In this document: positions 1 to 13,591 of the stretch, one piece after another
Layout: the number at the start of each line of letters is the position of its first letter
Numbering within the stretch: position 1 is the first letter of the stretch
Assembly: GCA_035041965.1 (NCBI GenBank)
Contig: JAPYMA010000648.1
Coordinates: 1-64,000 of the forward strand
DNA length: 64,000 bases
Source: Anisakis pegreffii
Lineage: Eukaryota > Nematoda > Chromadorea > Rhabditida > Anisakidae
Direction of reading: 5' to 3'
Notes under the pieces: generated by a model
Database searches by the model: none
Seen by the model: only the letters and a program-made list of their open reading frames with translations
Told to the model about the DNA's origin: nothing
Made by a program: the position numbers and the translations under genes

Positions 1-3000
1 TTTGATCAGTAACATATCAATTTCTTCACCTCAATCGATCGAGAAGAATCTCTGCATTCAGGAAAATATATATTTTGTCGGGTGATTTTGGTTAGTTGAG
101 GAGCTAGAGCTGTTTTATTAAAGCTATCTCAACTAGCGCTGAGGTGCTCATCGATATGCAATTGATCACTATAGATCAATGCATGTTATGCATTACTATA
201 GAAATATAGGTTTGATACATTCAAGCCTACCGTCTTCTCAAGTTTGCCATGTAACATATTAATGTCTCTACATCGTTTGATTGAGCAGAATCTAGGCTTT
301 CCAAAAATGAAAATATCCCTGGGAAATTCTACCCGTGTGAGGAAATATGGCTATTTTCCTGATGTCATAGGGGTTGGCGCATTCAAAACAACTGTACTCG
401 CAGCTTTGGCCAGTAACATATCAACTTCTTTACACCAATCCGATCGAGCAGAATCTCAACATTCAGAAAAATATATGTTTTGTAAGGCGATTTCGGTCAG
501 TTGAGGAGGTATAGCAATTTCATTAAAGCTATCTCAACTAGCGCTGAGGTGCTCATTGATATGCAATTGATCACTATAGATCAATGCATGTTATGCATTA
601 CTATAGAAATATAGGTTTGATACATTCAAGCCTAACGTCTTCTCAAGTTTGCCGGGAAACATATTAATGTTTGTACATTTTTCAATTGAGCAGAATCTCT
701 GCTTTCCAGGTATGAAAACATGACCGCAAAATTTCGCCCCTGCGAGGAAATATAGCTATTTTGCTAATGTTATAGGGGTTGGCGCATTCAAACCAACTGT
801 ACGCTCAGCTTTGGCCAGTAACCTATCAACTTCTTCACACCGTCCGTTGGAGCAGAATCTCCACATTCAGAAAAATATATGTTTTGTAGGGCGATTTCGC
901 TTAGTTGATGAGGTATAGCAATTACATTAAAGCTATCTCAACTAGCGCTGAGGTGCTCTTTGATATGCAATTGACCACTGTAGATCCATGCATGTTATAC
1001 ATTACTATACAAATATAGGTTTGATACATTCAAGCCTAACGTCTTCTCAAGTTTGCCCGGTAACATATTAATGTTTGTACATTTTTCAATTGAGCAGAAT
1101 CTCTGCTTTCCAGGTATGAAAACATGACCGCAAAATTTCGCCCCTGCGAGGAAATATAGCTATTTTGCTGATGTTATAGGGGTTGGCGCATTCAAACCAA
1201 CTGTACGCTCAGCTTTGGCCAGTAACCTATCAACTTCTTCACACCGTCCGTTGGAGCAGAATCTCCACATTCAGAAAAATATATGTTTTGTAGGGCGATT
1301 TCGCTTAGTTGATGAGGTATAGCAATTACATTAAAGCTATCTCAACTAGCGCTGAGGTGCTCTTTGATATGCAATTGATCACTATAGATCAATGCATGTT
1401 ATACATTACTATACAAATATAGGTTTGATACATTCAAGCCTACCGTCTTCTCAAGTTTGCCCAGTAACATATTAATGTTTGTACGTCGTTCGATTGAGCA
1501 GAATCTCGGCTTTCCAAAAATGAAAATATCGCTGAGAAATTCTACCCGTGTGAGGAAATATGGCTATTTTCCTGATGCCATAGGGGTTGGTACATTCAAA
1601 CCTACCGTACCCTCAGCTTTGATCAGTAACATATCAATTTCTTCACCTCAATCGATCGAGAAGAATCTCTGCATTCAGGAAAATATATATTTTGTCGGGT
1701 GATTTTGGTTAGTTGAGGAGCTATAGCTATTTTATTAAAGTTATCTCAACTAGCGCTGAGGTGCTCATTGATATGCAATTGATCACTATAGATCAATGCA
1801 TGTTATGCATTACTGTAGAAATATAGGTTTGATACATTCAAGCCTACCGTCTTCTCAAGTTTGCCCGGTAACATATTAATGTTTGTACATTTTTCAATTG
1901 AGCAGAATCTCTGCTTTCCAGGTATGAAAACATCGACCGCAGAAATTTCGCCCCTGCGAGGAAATATAGCTATTTTGCTGATGTTATAGGGGTTGGCGCA
2001 TTCAAACCAACTGTACGCTCAGCTTTGGCCAGTAACATATCAACTTCTTCACACCGTCCGTTGGAGCAGAATCTCCACATTCAGAAAAATATATGTTTTG
2101 TAGGGCGATTTCGCTTAGTTGATGAGGTATAGCAATTACATTAAAGCTATCTCAACTAGCGCTGAGGTGCTCTTTGATATGCATTTGACCACTATAGATC
2201 AATGCATGTTATACATTACTATACAAATATAGGTTTGATACATTCAAGCCTAACGTCTTCTCAAGTTTGCCCGGTAACATATTAATGTTTGTACATTTTT
2301 CAATTGAGCAGAATCTCTGCTTTCCAGGTATGAAAACATGACCGCAAAATTTCGCCCCTGCGAGGAAATATAGCTATTTTGCTGATGTTATAGGGGTTGG
2401 CGCATTCAAACCAACTGTACGCTCAGCTTTGGCCAGTAACCTATCAACTTCTTCACACCGTCCGTTGGAGCAGAATCTCCACATTCAGAAAAATATATGT
2501 TTTGTAGGGCGATTTCGCTTAGTTGATGAGGTATAGCAATTACATTAAAGCTATCTCAACTAGCGCTGAGGTGCTCTTTGATATGCAATTGATCACTATA
2601 GATCAATGCATGTTATGCATTACTATACAAATATAGGTTTGATACATTCAAGCCTACCGTCTTCTCAAGTTTGCTCAGTAACATATTAATGTTTGTACGT
2701 CGTTCGATTGAGCAGAATCTCGGCTTTCTAAAAACGAGAATACCGCTGAGCATTTTTGCCTCTGAGGAAATATAGCTGTTAATCTGATGACATAGGGGTT
2801 GGTACATTCAAACCTACCGTACCCTCAGCTTTGATCAGTAACATATCAATTTCTTCACCTCAATCGATCGAGAAGAATCTCTGCATTCAGGAAAATATAT
2901 ATTTTGTCGGGTGATTTTGGTTAGTTGAGGAGCTATAGCTATTTTATTAAAGTTATCTCAACTAGCGCTGAGGTGCTCATTGATATGCAATTGATCACTA

Positions 3001-6000
3001 TAGATCAATGCATGTTATACATTACTATACAAATATAGGTTTGATACATTCAAGCCTACCGTCTTCTCAAGTTTGCCCAGTAACATATTAATGTTTGTAC
3101 GTCGTTCGATTGAGCAGAATCTCGGCTTTCCAAAAATGAAAATATCGCTGAGAAATTCTACCCGTGTGAGGAAATATGGCTATTTTCCTGATGCCATAGG
3201 GGTTGGTACATTCAAACCTACCGTACCCTCAGCTTTGATCAGTAACATATCAATTTCTTCACCTCAATCGATCGAGAAGAATCTCTGCATTCAGGAAAAT
3301 ATATATTTTGTCGGGTGATTTTGGTTAGTTGAGGAGCTATAGCTATTTTATTAAAGTTATCTCAACTAGCGCTGAGGTGCTCATTGATATGCAATTGATC
3401 ACTATAGATCAATGCATGTTATGCATTACTGTAGAAATATAGGTTTGATACATTCAAGCCTACCGTCTTCTCAAGTTTGCCCGGTAACATATTAATGTCT
3501 CTACATCGTTTGATTAAGCAGAATCTAGGCTTCCCAAAAATGAAAATATCGCTGAGAAATTTTACCCGTGTGAGGAAATATGGCTATTTTCCTGATGTCA
3601 TAGAGGTTGGCGCATTCAAAACAACTGTACTCGCAGCTTTGGCCAGTAACATATCAACTTCTTTACACCATCCGATCGAGCAGAATCTCAACATTCAGAA
3701 AAATATATGTTTTGTAAGGCGATTTCGGTCAGTTGAGGAGGTATAGCAATTTCATTAAAGCTATCTCAACTAGCGCTGAGATGCTCATTGATATGCATTT
3801 GATCACTATAGATCAATGCATGTTATACATTACTATACAAATATAGGTTTGATACATTCAAGCCTAACGTCTTCTCAAGTTTGCCGGGAAACATATTAAT
3901 GTTTGTACATTTTTCAATTGAGCAGAATCTCTGCTTTCCAGGTATGAAAACATGACCGCAAAATTTCGCCCCTGCGAGGAAATATAGCTATTTTGCTAAT
4001 GTTATAGGGGTTGGCGCATTCAAACCAACTGTACGCTCAGCTTTGGCCAGTAACCTATCAACTTCTTCACACCGTCCGTTGGAGCAGAATCTCCACATTC
4101 AGAAAAATATATGTTTTGTAGGGCGATTTCGCTTAGTTGATGAGGTATAGCAATTACATTAAAGCTATCTCAACTAGCGCTGAGGTGCTCTTTGATATGC
4201 AATTGATCACTATAGATCAATGCATGTTATGCATTACTGTAGAAATATAGGTTTGATACATTCAAGCCTACCGTCTTCTCAAGTTTGCCCAGTAACATAT
4301 TAATGTTTGTACGTCGTTCGATTGAGCAGAATCTCGGCTTTCCAAAAATGGAAATATCGCTGAGAAATTCTACCCGTGTGAGGAAATATGGCTATTTTCC
4401 TGATGCCATAGGGGTTGGTACATTCAAACCTACCGTACCCTCAGCTTTGATCAGTAACATATCAATTTCTTCACCTCAATCGATCGAGAAGAATCTCTGC
4501 ATTCAGGAAAATATATATTTTGTCGGGTGATTTTGGTTAGTTGAGGAGCTATAGCTATTTTATTAAAGTTATCTCAACTAGCGCTGAGGTGCTCATTGAT
4601 ATGCAATTGATCACTATAGATCAATGCATGTTATGCATTACTATAGAAATATAGGTTTGATACATTCAAGCCTACCGTCTTCTCAAGTTTGCCCGGTAAC
4701 ATATTAATGTCTCTACATCGTTTGATTAAGCAGAATCTAGGCTTCCCAAAAATGAAAATATCGCTGAGAAATTTTACCCGTGTGAGGAAATATGGCTATT
4801 TTCCTGATGTCATAGGGGTTGGCGCATTCAAACCAACTGTACTCTCAGCTTTGGCCAGTAACATATCAACTTCTTTACACCATCCGATCGAGCAGAATCT
4901 CAACATTCAGAAAAATATATGTTTTGTAGGGCGATTTCGCTTAGTTGATGAGGTATAGCAATTACATTAAGGCTATCTCAACTAGCGCTGAGGTGCTCTT
5001 TGATATGCAATTGATCACTATAGATCAATGCATGTTATACATTACTATAGAAATATAGGTTTGATACATTCAAGCCTACCGTCTTCTCAAGCTTGCCGGG
5101 AAACATATTAATGTTTGTGCATTTTTCAATTAAGCAGAATCTCTGCTTTCTAAAAATGAAAAGCTCACCGGAAAATTGATCGGCTTAAGAGCACTATGAC
5201 AAAGATCTTACATAGTACTACCTATTATTTCAAATATGACTCCTGGATCTCAAGCGGCTATTTAGATATGGCCAAAAATATTTTCAAATTTTCTCAATAT
5301 TTCACTGAATCTCAAATCCTGTCTTCTCAGGTTTGCCCGGATACAAATTAATCTTTATAAATTTTTCGATCGAACAGAATCTCTCCTTTCAAAAACAGAA
5401 AAGTGTGCTGAGAAATTCCTACCCTACGAGGAGATATAGCAATTTTTGTGATGCTTTACGGGTTAGCACATTCAAGCCTACCGTACCCTCAGCTTTGACC
5501 AGTAACATATCAATTTCTTCACACCATCCGATCGAGCAGAATCTCTGGATTCAGAAAATCGTATATTTTGTCGAGCTATTTTGCTTTATTGAGGAGGTTT
5601 AGCTATTTTGTTGAAGCTATCTCAGCTAGCGCTGAATTGCTCATTGTTATGGATTTGCTCACTATAGATTAGTGTTCGTAGGGGAACGGGGTCCCCGTAG
5701 GGGACCCCGGCGGGGAACGCAGGGAGCGCTCCCCACCCCCGCGCAATTTTCTCTCCGACTTTTTTACGGGGACCCCCCGTCCAATTTACTCCCCTCGGGG
5801 ACCCACCCACGCAATTTGCTCCCCGATTTTTTCGCGGGTACTCCCCCAGTCCACTTTCGCTCCCCGTCCTCCCCGACGAGGAGGACGAGGAGCGCGAACC
5901 TTCGCGGATATCGTGAACATTTAATTGAAAATGGTGAAGGACCGCTGCAACACTTTCAATATTGTCTTGTTTTCTGTTTTAAAATGTGAGTATAAAGTGC

Positions 6001-6515
6001 GCTTAAAAGAAATCTACTTAAAAAAGAAGAAAAATCTTTGAAAAATTGAAATTTTGTTTAAAAAGCTGAGCTGAAATGCTCCCCGTCCTCCCCGTCGGGG
6101 AACGCGGGGAGCGGTCATTCCCCGACGGGGTCCGCCGCCCCCCCCGAGCAATTTGCTCGCTGACTTTTTCGCGGGGCACCCCTCCCTGTCCAATTTACTC
6201 CCCGCGGAGACCCCCCCTCCCCCTCGTGCGAAAAATTGCTCCCCGACGAACACTACTATAGATCAATAGATGCAAGGCAATAGTATAGAAATATAAGTTT
6301 GATACATTCAAGCCTACTGTCTTCTCAAGTTTGCCCGGAAAGATATTAATGTTTGTACATTTTTCAATGGAGCAGAATCTCTGCTTTCTAATATGAAAAG
6401 CTCACCGGAAAATTCCGCCTCTGCGAGGTGATATAGCTATTTTGCTGATGCTATAGGAGTTAGCACATTCAATCCTACCGTACCTTCAGCTTTGACCAGT
6501 AACATATCAATTTCA
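1..6515. repeat. Tandem satellite array, ~404-bp monomer, mosaic of classes
   Basis: The landmark 'gatacattcaagcc' recurs at 214, 619, 1023, 1427, 1831, 2237, 2641, 3043, 3447, 3851, 4255, 4659 and 5063, spacing 402-406 bp. That gives 12 full monomers, and the array runs off the left edge. At least three classes alternate. Class A (214, 3447, 4659) and class C (1427, 3043, 4255) hold an open frame of about 81-89 codons. Class B (619, 1023, 1831, 2237, 3851) is interrupted by stops or shifts. The 2641 copy is a divergent C. The pair at 214-1022 reappears at 3447-4254, eight monomers later. Each monomer also looks like an old dimer: a 163-bp half beginning 'gatacattcaagcctaccg' and a 241-bp half beginning 'gtacattcaaacctaccg'. 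The right end degenerates from 5063, and the last partial monomer stops near 6515 after 'aacatatcaatttc'. The GC-rich element at 5670-6255 is inserted in it. Confidence 0.97.
5670..6255. mobile_element. GC-rich non-autonomous hAT-like element (586 bp) with 8-bp target duplication
   Basis: The ends form an inverted repeat, TAGTGTTCGT on the left and the complement of ACGAACACTA on the right. They are flanked by a perfect 8-bp direct repeat CTATAGAT (5662-5669 and 6256-6263), a motif of the satellite monomer it landed in. The terminal TAGTG fits the YARNG start of hAT elements, and an 8-bp duplication is the hAT norm. The outer ~235 bp on the left and ~180 bp on the right are very GC-rich runs of CCCC/GGGG; the centre (about 5915-6075) is AT-rich. 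A ~68-bp internal unit beginning 'gcaattt' repeats at about 5743, 5811 and 6148. Open frames here are low-complexity (Gly/Pro/Arg) and are not taken as genes. No transposase is present, so it would depend on one encoded elsewhere. Confidence 0.88.
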
Positions 6516-9500
6516 AGAAACGCCGGGATTTTGCAAACCATGAATGTGACACATACTCGACACTCGATAAGTGCAAGTGAGTTATGGGTTACGCTACGTT
6601 ACAGTTTCATGTGAATATTCATGTTATATCTGTCCCTCTTCCCGTATGTACGGGTGTTGAAGACTTACGATTAGTTACGCAAGACGCAAATGAGGGCTGT
6701 CGGAACTTTTATGTAGTTTCGAAGCAGCGGGAAGAAGTCGAAGTTGGTCGTCTTTTTCCTCCAGTGTTGCTAAATTGTCAGGTAGGCTCCATTTCCGTGA
6801 CCATTTCTCGTCAATAATTCCGAAAGGTCTCATGTAAAAAGAATTTGGAGTCTGTGCAGCTTGCTTGTGAACGTTTTCACAGGTTTTACCGATGCATAAT
6901 CTAATCTAACATATGTGCTCAGAATGTGCTCACATGAAGTGGTGCTTTGTTATGATTTATCTGTGATGTTGTTTTTAAAAACGTTAATTTTATCGTTAAA
7001 TTACTGTATTGATAAACTTTTATTTCCGCCTAACGTAAAATTGTGACTGTACAGCATTCGTTGGCGCAGTTAGGAATGGTGATACGGGCGGATCTCCGTC
7101 TCTGAACTGACGAAAGAAGTTTCCGTCGAACCAGGTCGAGAGAATTCGATTTTTGGTGCCACTGTAAAAAAAACCGATTTTCGGTGACCATTGCAAAATC
7201 GGGGGGAGGGGGGAGGGGCACGAAAAATCGGTAGTTCCTGACCGTAACCGAAAGATACTGTTCGGTCGGTGGTCTTGGCAAACCAAACTTCTACTACCAG
7301 CGACTGAAACTGACCGATGCTCAAGATATACCTATCGGTGGCCAACGATTTTCAGAGGTCACCGACCAGGCGTTCGGCCGGGCGGCACCGCAAAGAACCT
7401 TACGATTCCCAACACTGCCCATGCACACCTTTATTAAAATGAATCAAATCCCTGTGAATCATCGATAAGTTAATTCGCCTTGTAAGATTTTCTCAACTGG
7501 AAAAGCCTGAGCACGAAATATCGAATGATTATTAACAATGCATTCAAATGCGAACCTTCCGAACTATTCAGTTATTTGTTTTTTTTGTGTCTTTTAAACG
7601 TTAATTTCAAATTTATTATTTTTTAAATGCATAAATTGGTTTTCTGTTTTATATTGTTGTATCCTTCTTCGTTTAATCATTGCAATTGTTATTGATCAAT
7701 TTTTAATCGATTCTGAATTAAAAATAGCTCTGAAATAGTTTGAAATATTATAATTGCGGTGATATTAGTTATGCAAATAATTATTAGCCTTTAATGGAAA
7801 GAAGGGTGAGTATTTCTGTGTAAAGAGTTAAATATGATATGCTCAAGCTTGTCTGGGAAAGACGTAACCTTAAACCTCCTTCATTTTGTCGTGGGAACCT
7901 CGTTGATATATTTGCAATGCGTTTTTGTTCATTTTTCAGTGATGTCTGTAATATAACTTCTGCTAACTTCTGTTTATCCTCGCTGACTGATTTTTTTTCA
8001 TTTCCTTGTTTACGTGCTTCCTTCGATATCAATATTTGGTTTAGTTTTAGGTTGGATGAATTTTATTTTCACGAGCCTTTTAATTATTAAATTGTTCATA
8101 CGAAATTCGTCAATTAAATTAATACATGTATCTGTTACGCGTCCCTAATTTATGCTTATTTTGTCAGTTTCTTGACAAATGAATTAGTCGGAAAAGGAAA
8201 TCTTTAAAATTTGGAAAATATCAGTACCTTTAACTTCTCCTCACGATCAGTTTCTTTGCTAATAGTAAGTGTGGAAAAAATGAATAGCTATGACTGCTTT
8301 CTGAGGACTAAAGTTCTTCGTTTAAGAGTTGAGTTTCATCTGTGCTTTTATTTTTTGCATATGTGGATTCATTTCATTTTGTTGAAATAAGGAGGCTCAT
8401 AAAAGTGTGGTGTTTTTCGAAATTGTATTATCGATTATATTGGAATTTTACCGATTTAATTGATAATATTGAGCTATTCATTTTAGCATCAAGTGCCGAG
8501 AATGAAAATTTGAATTGCCGCTATTCTATTAGTGTGGTAAATAGGCATCAAAAAAGTAATCGGCAAGTAGCAACGAATGATTAATGTATTGACTTACAAT
8601 CAAATATCGTGAAATGCGATTCGATGAAATTATCACACCAAAGGTTTGTTAATTCGTTCATTTATGTTTTCAGTTATTTAGCAACCATATTTTTTGAAAA
8701 TTGTAACATTTCTTTGGTGTATCAATATCGTTCTTCTTCCGAAGAGTATTATCTTTATGGATATTGTTATCGTTATTTCAGTCCTACGAAGTATGATCTC
8801 GGTTCACTGTTTGCCTCTTTCATTGTTACAACTCAAATCCTGGTACTCATCGTCTAAAATTTTATTCTTGAATGCCGCAAATTTTAGCAATATTCCGATC
8901 GTTATACAAGCATGTATTCTTTCTTTCCATAATTTCTCTCAGCTGTCATTTCTCAGATATCTCGATTTCACGGTTTTCCATTTCTTTCTCCTCAGCTGAA
9001 ATATTTATTATTCATGATCCTTTTTGAATGAATCAAAGTTTGCGTGATCTGAAAGCGCTTGACCCTGCACTATCTGAAACGGTAGATAAATTAATGACTT
9101 CCCATAAAATTCACCGCATTCGTTTTTGATTGCTCTCGACGAACAAATGTTTTGAATTTCGTTCCTGCATTCAAGCTCTCCGCACAAAACCATTGTCATT
9201 TTCTCTTCTTTTATTCGGCTGTTTTTTGAAAGGTTCACGAGTTCATTCATTTTGCTTGATTTACGTAATACATTTATTTTCTTGATTCAACAAAATTTTT
9301 TCTCATCATTCAGTTCATATCTCATACCAACTAATAAAGCAATCTCATTGTAGGTCAATTTTAATCAACATTATCGTTCAGTGAATGGCTTAAATAATCT
9401 TCATAATTTAATAACCATTCTAAGATTTTTACTAATAGCTTATCCCTGATGTGAATGTGCGACCATACGTCACATATTTAAATCACTGTAAATTTATGAC

Positions 9501-12500
9501 ATTAGAAGTTATTCACTAGTATTCAAGCATACTGCTGAAGGTGATTGATTGAATTTTTGAAACAATAACGAAGCAAGTGAAAGAATGAACAGTTCTCAGC
9601 ATGAAATCAGAAAATGAACAAGCCATCTAAGCACTGAAAATTATCTTGCACGGAAAAATACTTTTCGAAATTTTTTGATTGCGATGAAGTGGTTTTTACT
9701 TTGATTGCGAGACTTTCGAAATGTGATTATTAGATAATGTATGAAGTTTATTTGATTTGCATTGCACGAAGCTTTCACTTTCTATCAAATGCTCGAATGG
9801 TGCACGTAAGGCAGTAACAGCCGCAGAAGTTCACGAGTTCTCAAAATTACTCATTCGTTTTGCATCGCTCTGATCTACATTACAAATAATAGCTAAAGGC
9901 GTTTTTTGTTTGAAAGTTGATATTTGCTCATTTATGTACAGTTGCGTTGATGTGTAAAGAAATATGAGCAAATAAATTGATATTATCGAGTGTTGGAATG
10001 AATTGCAGATACAGAAGACGAATGTATGGAAAACAGCGTATGAGATTGTTTGATTCGGATGTGCAAAATTGCGACGAGTTTGACGTTGATAGAGATTTGA
10101 TATTCGAGACAATGTCAATACAATGCATGATATGAAATAAAAATTGAATACGAAATAAGACGATAAAAGTGTATTGTGGAATATTTGAAATCTGTATTGA
10201 TCAAAAGTGTATGTTCACAGTTAGGCAGATATGTATTATGTATAGCATACAGATATGAAACAAGTAAGCTTATTTTGAGCATACAAAGTGAACGCCCTTA
10301 TTTGAATGGTTTTAGTAGTTGGTTGGGTGTGTTGAATGTGTATGGTAGATGTGGATGTGCATACATACTTGAGGATCTATGAATGCAAGTGTGTGGCAGC
10401 ACACACAGAAATAAAATAGAACTGAAATGCAATTTAGCTGAGCACTCACTACGCATTCTTGTCTCGATTCTATGCAGCACTCATCATCTGAAGGTTTTCT
10501 TTTTCTCGTTGCTAAAGAAGCTCAAGCTTTGCATATTCTACTTCGCTTACGTACTTATGGATTTTGCTCATGTTTTTTGGTGATGTGCAATTTTATTATT
10601 GTTATCATTGTAATCATCATTATCATTCTTGTTTTCATCGTCATTGTTATTGTTATTATTATTATTATTGTTATTATTATTACTACTGTTATTATTATTA
10701 GTGAATATGATCTTATTTCAATAATTCTTGATGTACTTTTTAAAGATTTTCACAAGATTCATTTCGAATTTTATTTTTGAGCTTTTCTTTGCCCTAAGCG
10801 TTTATTGGAATTCTTTATTCTTTTTTTCATTTCCTTTTTCCTTTTGGTGCAGTGAAAACGCATTATTGTTGTGATCATTTAGTGAGAAAATTGTCGGGTT
10901 GAAAACAAAATGTAAAGCATTTTCACACACCGAGGAGAGGAAAAACGTCATTCGAAACTTCGAAAATTTCTATGTAGCTGAAGGAAAGGAGATCAAATCT
11001 GCGCGTAGAAAAAAAAGTGTGTTTAAACCTTTTGTCGTTATTATCTCAATTTTGTTTCACATCAGTTATCGAATAAGTCTAAAAAATCAAAACGAAACGA
11101 TTTGTGGTCAACATTTTCGAGCGAAATTTGAAATGCTTTTTCGCAAAACGAATTCCTAATTTAGATCATAGATTAAATTCCTAATCAGGCGTTAACTGTA
11201 CCATTTATTATCGGTAATTATTTATCTTCATTTGGTTTTTGTCTAATCGATTGGTATTTGGTATTTGAAAATGACCGGCAGGTGGGTCGATATTCGTTTA
11301 CATAAATGTTGCATAAAATTGCACTTCAGTTATTTTTTTACGAATGAGCCCTCGCTATGTAGTAATGATAGCATCTCACAGCTTCGTAATACCTTCTTCT
11401 TCAAATATCATCTCTCTAATCCCAACGCTTAGGATCGTTTTTTTTGCTAGCGAAACTGGTTATTAGGAGTTAGTGAAGAAGGAAAATGGTTCAAATCATT
11501 GCTCAGCCGTGAAAGTAATCAACATTTCGCTTTTAGATTCGTGTTAAAATTTATTTGCTATACATTTTTTGTTGCGAATTTTCGAATGTGACATGGTAAA
11601 GTTTTTCTGCGTTGAAATGTACACTGTTACAGTCACTTATGTCCAAGATTCTGATGAATACAATTTCTTATGCTAGACAATAATTTCATTTTAAGAAGCA
11701 GTGTCGACTACACTCCATCTGATAACAAATTCAATGTTGAGCACTAATGAAATTATCTCCTCTTTTCCCATTCAATCGCAGAACAACAGCAGTTTCGCTG
11801 AAAGAATTCTTAATAATGTATTCATGATTTTCAGTTTGCTATCGATTCAGTGGCTATAAGTGAGCAATATTCATATATCATTTAATATTCATTCAAGACC
11901 CATCCAGGATGAAGTGTACAATTTGCTTTCTTATTACTGATTGTTCCAACTCATCTACCCAATCGTTTATCCCTCCATCGCATCGGATGAAAACACACTT
12001 TGCGTTTCTCTTCTCTTTCTTTATTCACTTTTCCGCATTATTATAAGTGCTGCTGCTGCTGAAGAAGAAGAATGTGCTGTGCGCACATATCCTTCATCTA
12101 TTATTCTCTAGACAATCATTTACTTTTCTTGTTGCACATTCTGCAAGTTGACTCACATCAGTAATCTGCATGCGAGGTATTCATTGATACGTCGTCTAAC
12201 GGCTCTATCTGAATATCTTGTGAACAATCAGCTATCTTTATGTCGTTTCAAATAGTAAAACTGAATGGCGTTCTCACTGTTATTGTTCATAACCGAAAAA
12301 GCTTTTAAAAAATTGTCGAAACGTATCAGTAATCGAACGCCGACCAAATACGAATCACAAGTGTGCAGGAATTGTGTATGGAGTCTCTGCCTATTATTTT
12401 AGTGTAAAAAGTTAAAGCTGGCTTACAAAAACAGTGTTGTCTCGTTTGTGTCTTGTCCGTATCAGCCAAAACCACATTACGAGACTAAATTGTAAATGAC

Positions 12501-13591
12501 TGAATAGAAAAGAGAAAGACTTCAAGTGTAAATGGCGCTATGATTGAAAGTTAATCGCGGCTTGGACTGAATTTATCGGAAGCAGATGATTATTGTCCTT
12601 TAAATATATTGTTGTTCTATTTTTGTCGCGTTTATGGTTTCCGTTTCGAATGCATTAAATCGCGCTCATTCTGAATTATTCATCCCGTCATTCTTCGTCC
12701 AAGAAATGTGTGTATTGCACATATATTTATGTAATATATCTTTGTTAAAATGAAGAGAATTTTGAAGATAGATTTATCGATTCCAATATATCGCAGGATT
12801 AGGGGCTTATTTTGGAGGTATTTTGCCGTAAAGTAGGATGGATAAGAAAGTTTGGTGCGGATGGTTGTTGGAATGGCAATGGGAATTTTTAATGAATGAA
12901 TGAATAGTTTATGAGATGGAATGGAATAATGAGAAAATTGTTGGAACAAAATGGGAGGTTTTATTTTAGCGATGTTCGATGGAATGTGAATATCGTTTAC
13001 TGTATATATTGCGGCGTTTTAATTAAGAAATGCAGATATTACGGGTGAGTTGACGTATATAGGAAGGTAGAGTAGGAGGGCAGGATGGTGAAAGTACACA
13101 AACATTTTGCTAGTCATTCTAGGTTGTGAAGAGGGTAACCGGTCGATTTCGACCGAATTTTTGCTTTGAACAATTTCTTGTTTGTTACCTAACATCAGTA
13201 ATTAGCGGAATTTTTTAGTGTGATTCCGATCGATGGATTTCAAATAGTTTTAATAAAACTGAATTTCGGAAGAATCCAAATGAATCCATTCCGACCGATT
13301 TAGGAAGAAAAATCCAAAAATGCATCTGGTGGGATTCCGGACGAGAATTTTTGAATTTTAGTGAGAAAGCTGAATGTTGGAATTTCCGAAATGGAATGTA
13401 ACCGAATAAAATTTTCGTTCGGTTATCCGCCCGAGTGCATGAAGTGCTTGGATAAGGTGTCGCTGGGTAGTATGGTGATGAACATTAATCCATATTGCTG
13501 AATGTAATGTGCTTTAAGTGCTAACGCTCAAGTGTGCATACATTCTACGAGATAATCACTAACAATTAGTATTGAATAAGTTTTATGTGTG
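6516..13591. other. Intergenic, no supported gene
   Basis: AT-rich sequence between the satellite and the myotubularin gene. Open frames are short, overlap on both strands and show no recognisable domain. About 7030-7400 is less AT-rich, with a purine run of G blocks near 7200 and several CGGTGGCC/CACCGACC-like words. About 13130-13440 has repeated words such as 'attccgaccgattt' and 'ttcggtta'. Both could be remnants of dispersed repeats, but I could not define ends. Confidence 0.6.
10588..10702. repeat. ATT/GTT-rich microsatellite
   Basis: An imperfect trinucleotide run of TTA/TTG/TCA steps, with a core of (ATT)n around 10650-10702. It creates an Ile/Val-only open frame that is not a gene. 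Confidence 0.9.

Noticed and set aside
1457..1702. Recurrent ~81-89-codon open frames in the satellite (also at 244, 3073, 3477, 4285, 4689)
   Set aside because: They exist only in monomer classes A and C, are broken in B, lack a domain, and their repetition is explained by the tandem array.
5672..6261. Pro/Arg/Gly-rich open frames on both strands
   Set aside because: They arise from the GC-rich transposon arms, overlap each other on both strands, and differ between element copies.
10472..10780. Open frame encoding an Ile/Val-rich stretch
   Set aside because: Generated by an ATT/GTT microsatellite; no other coding signal.
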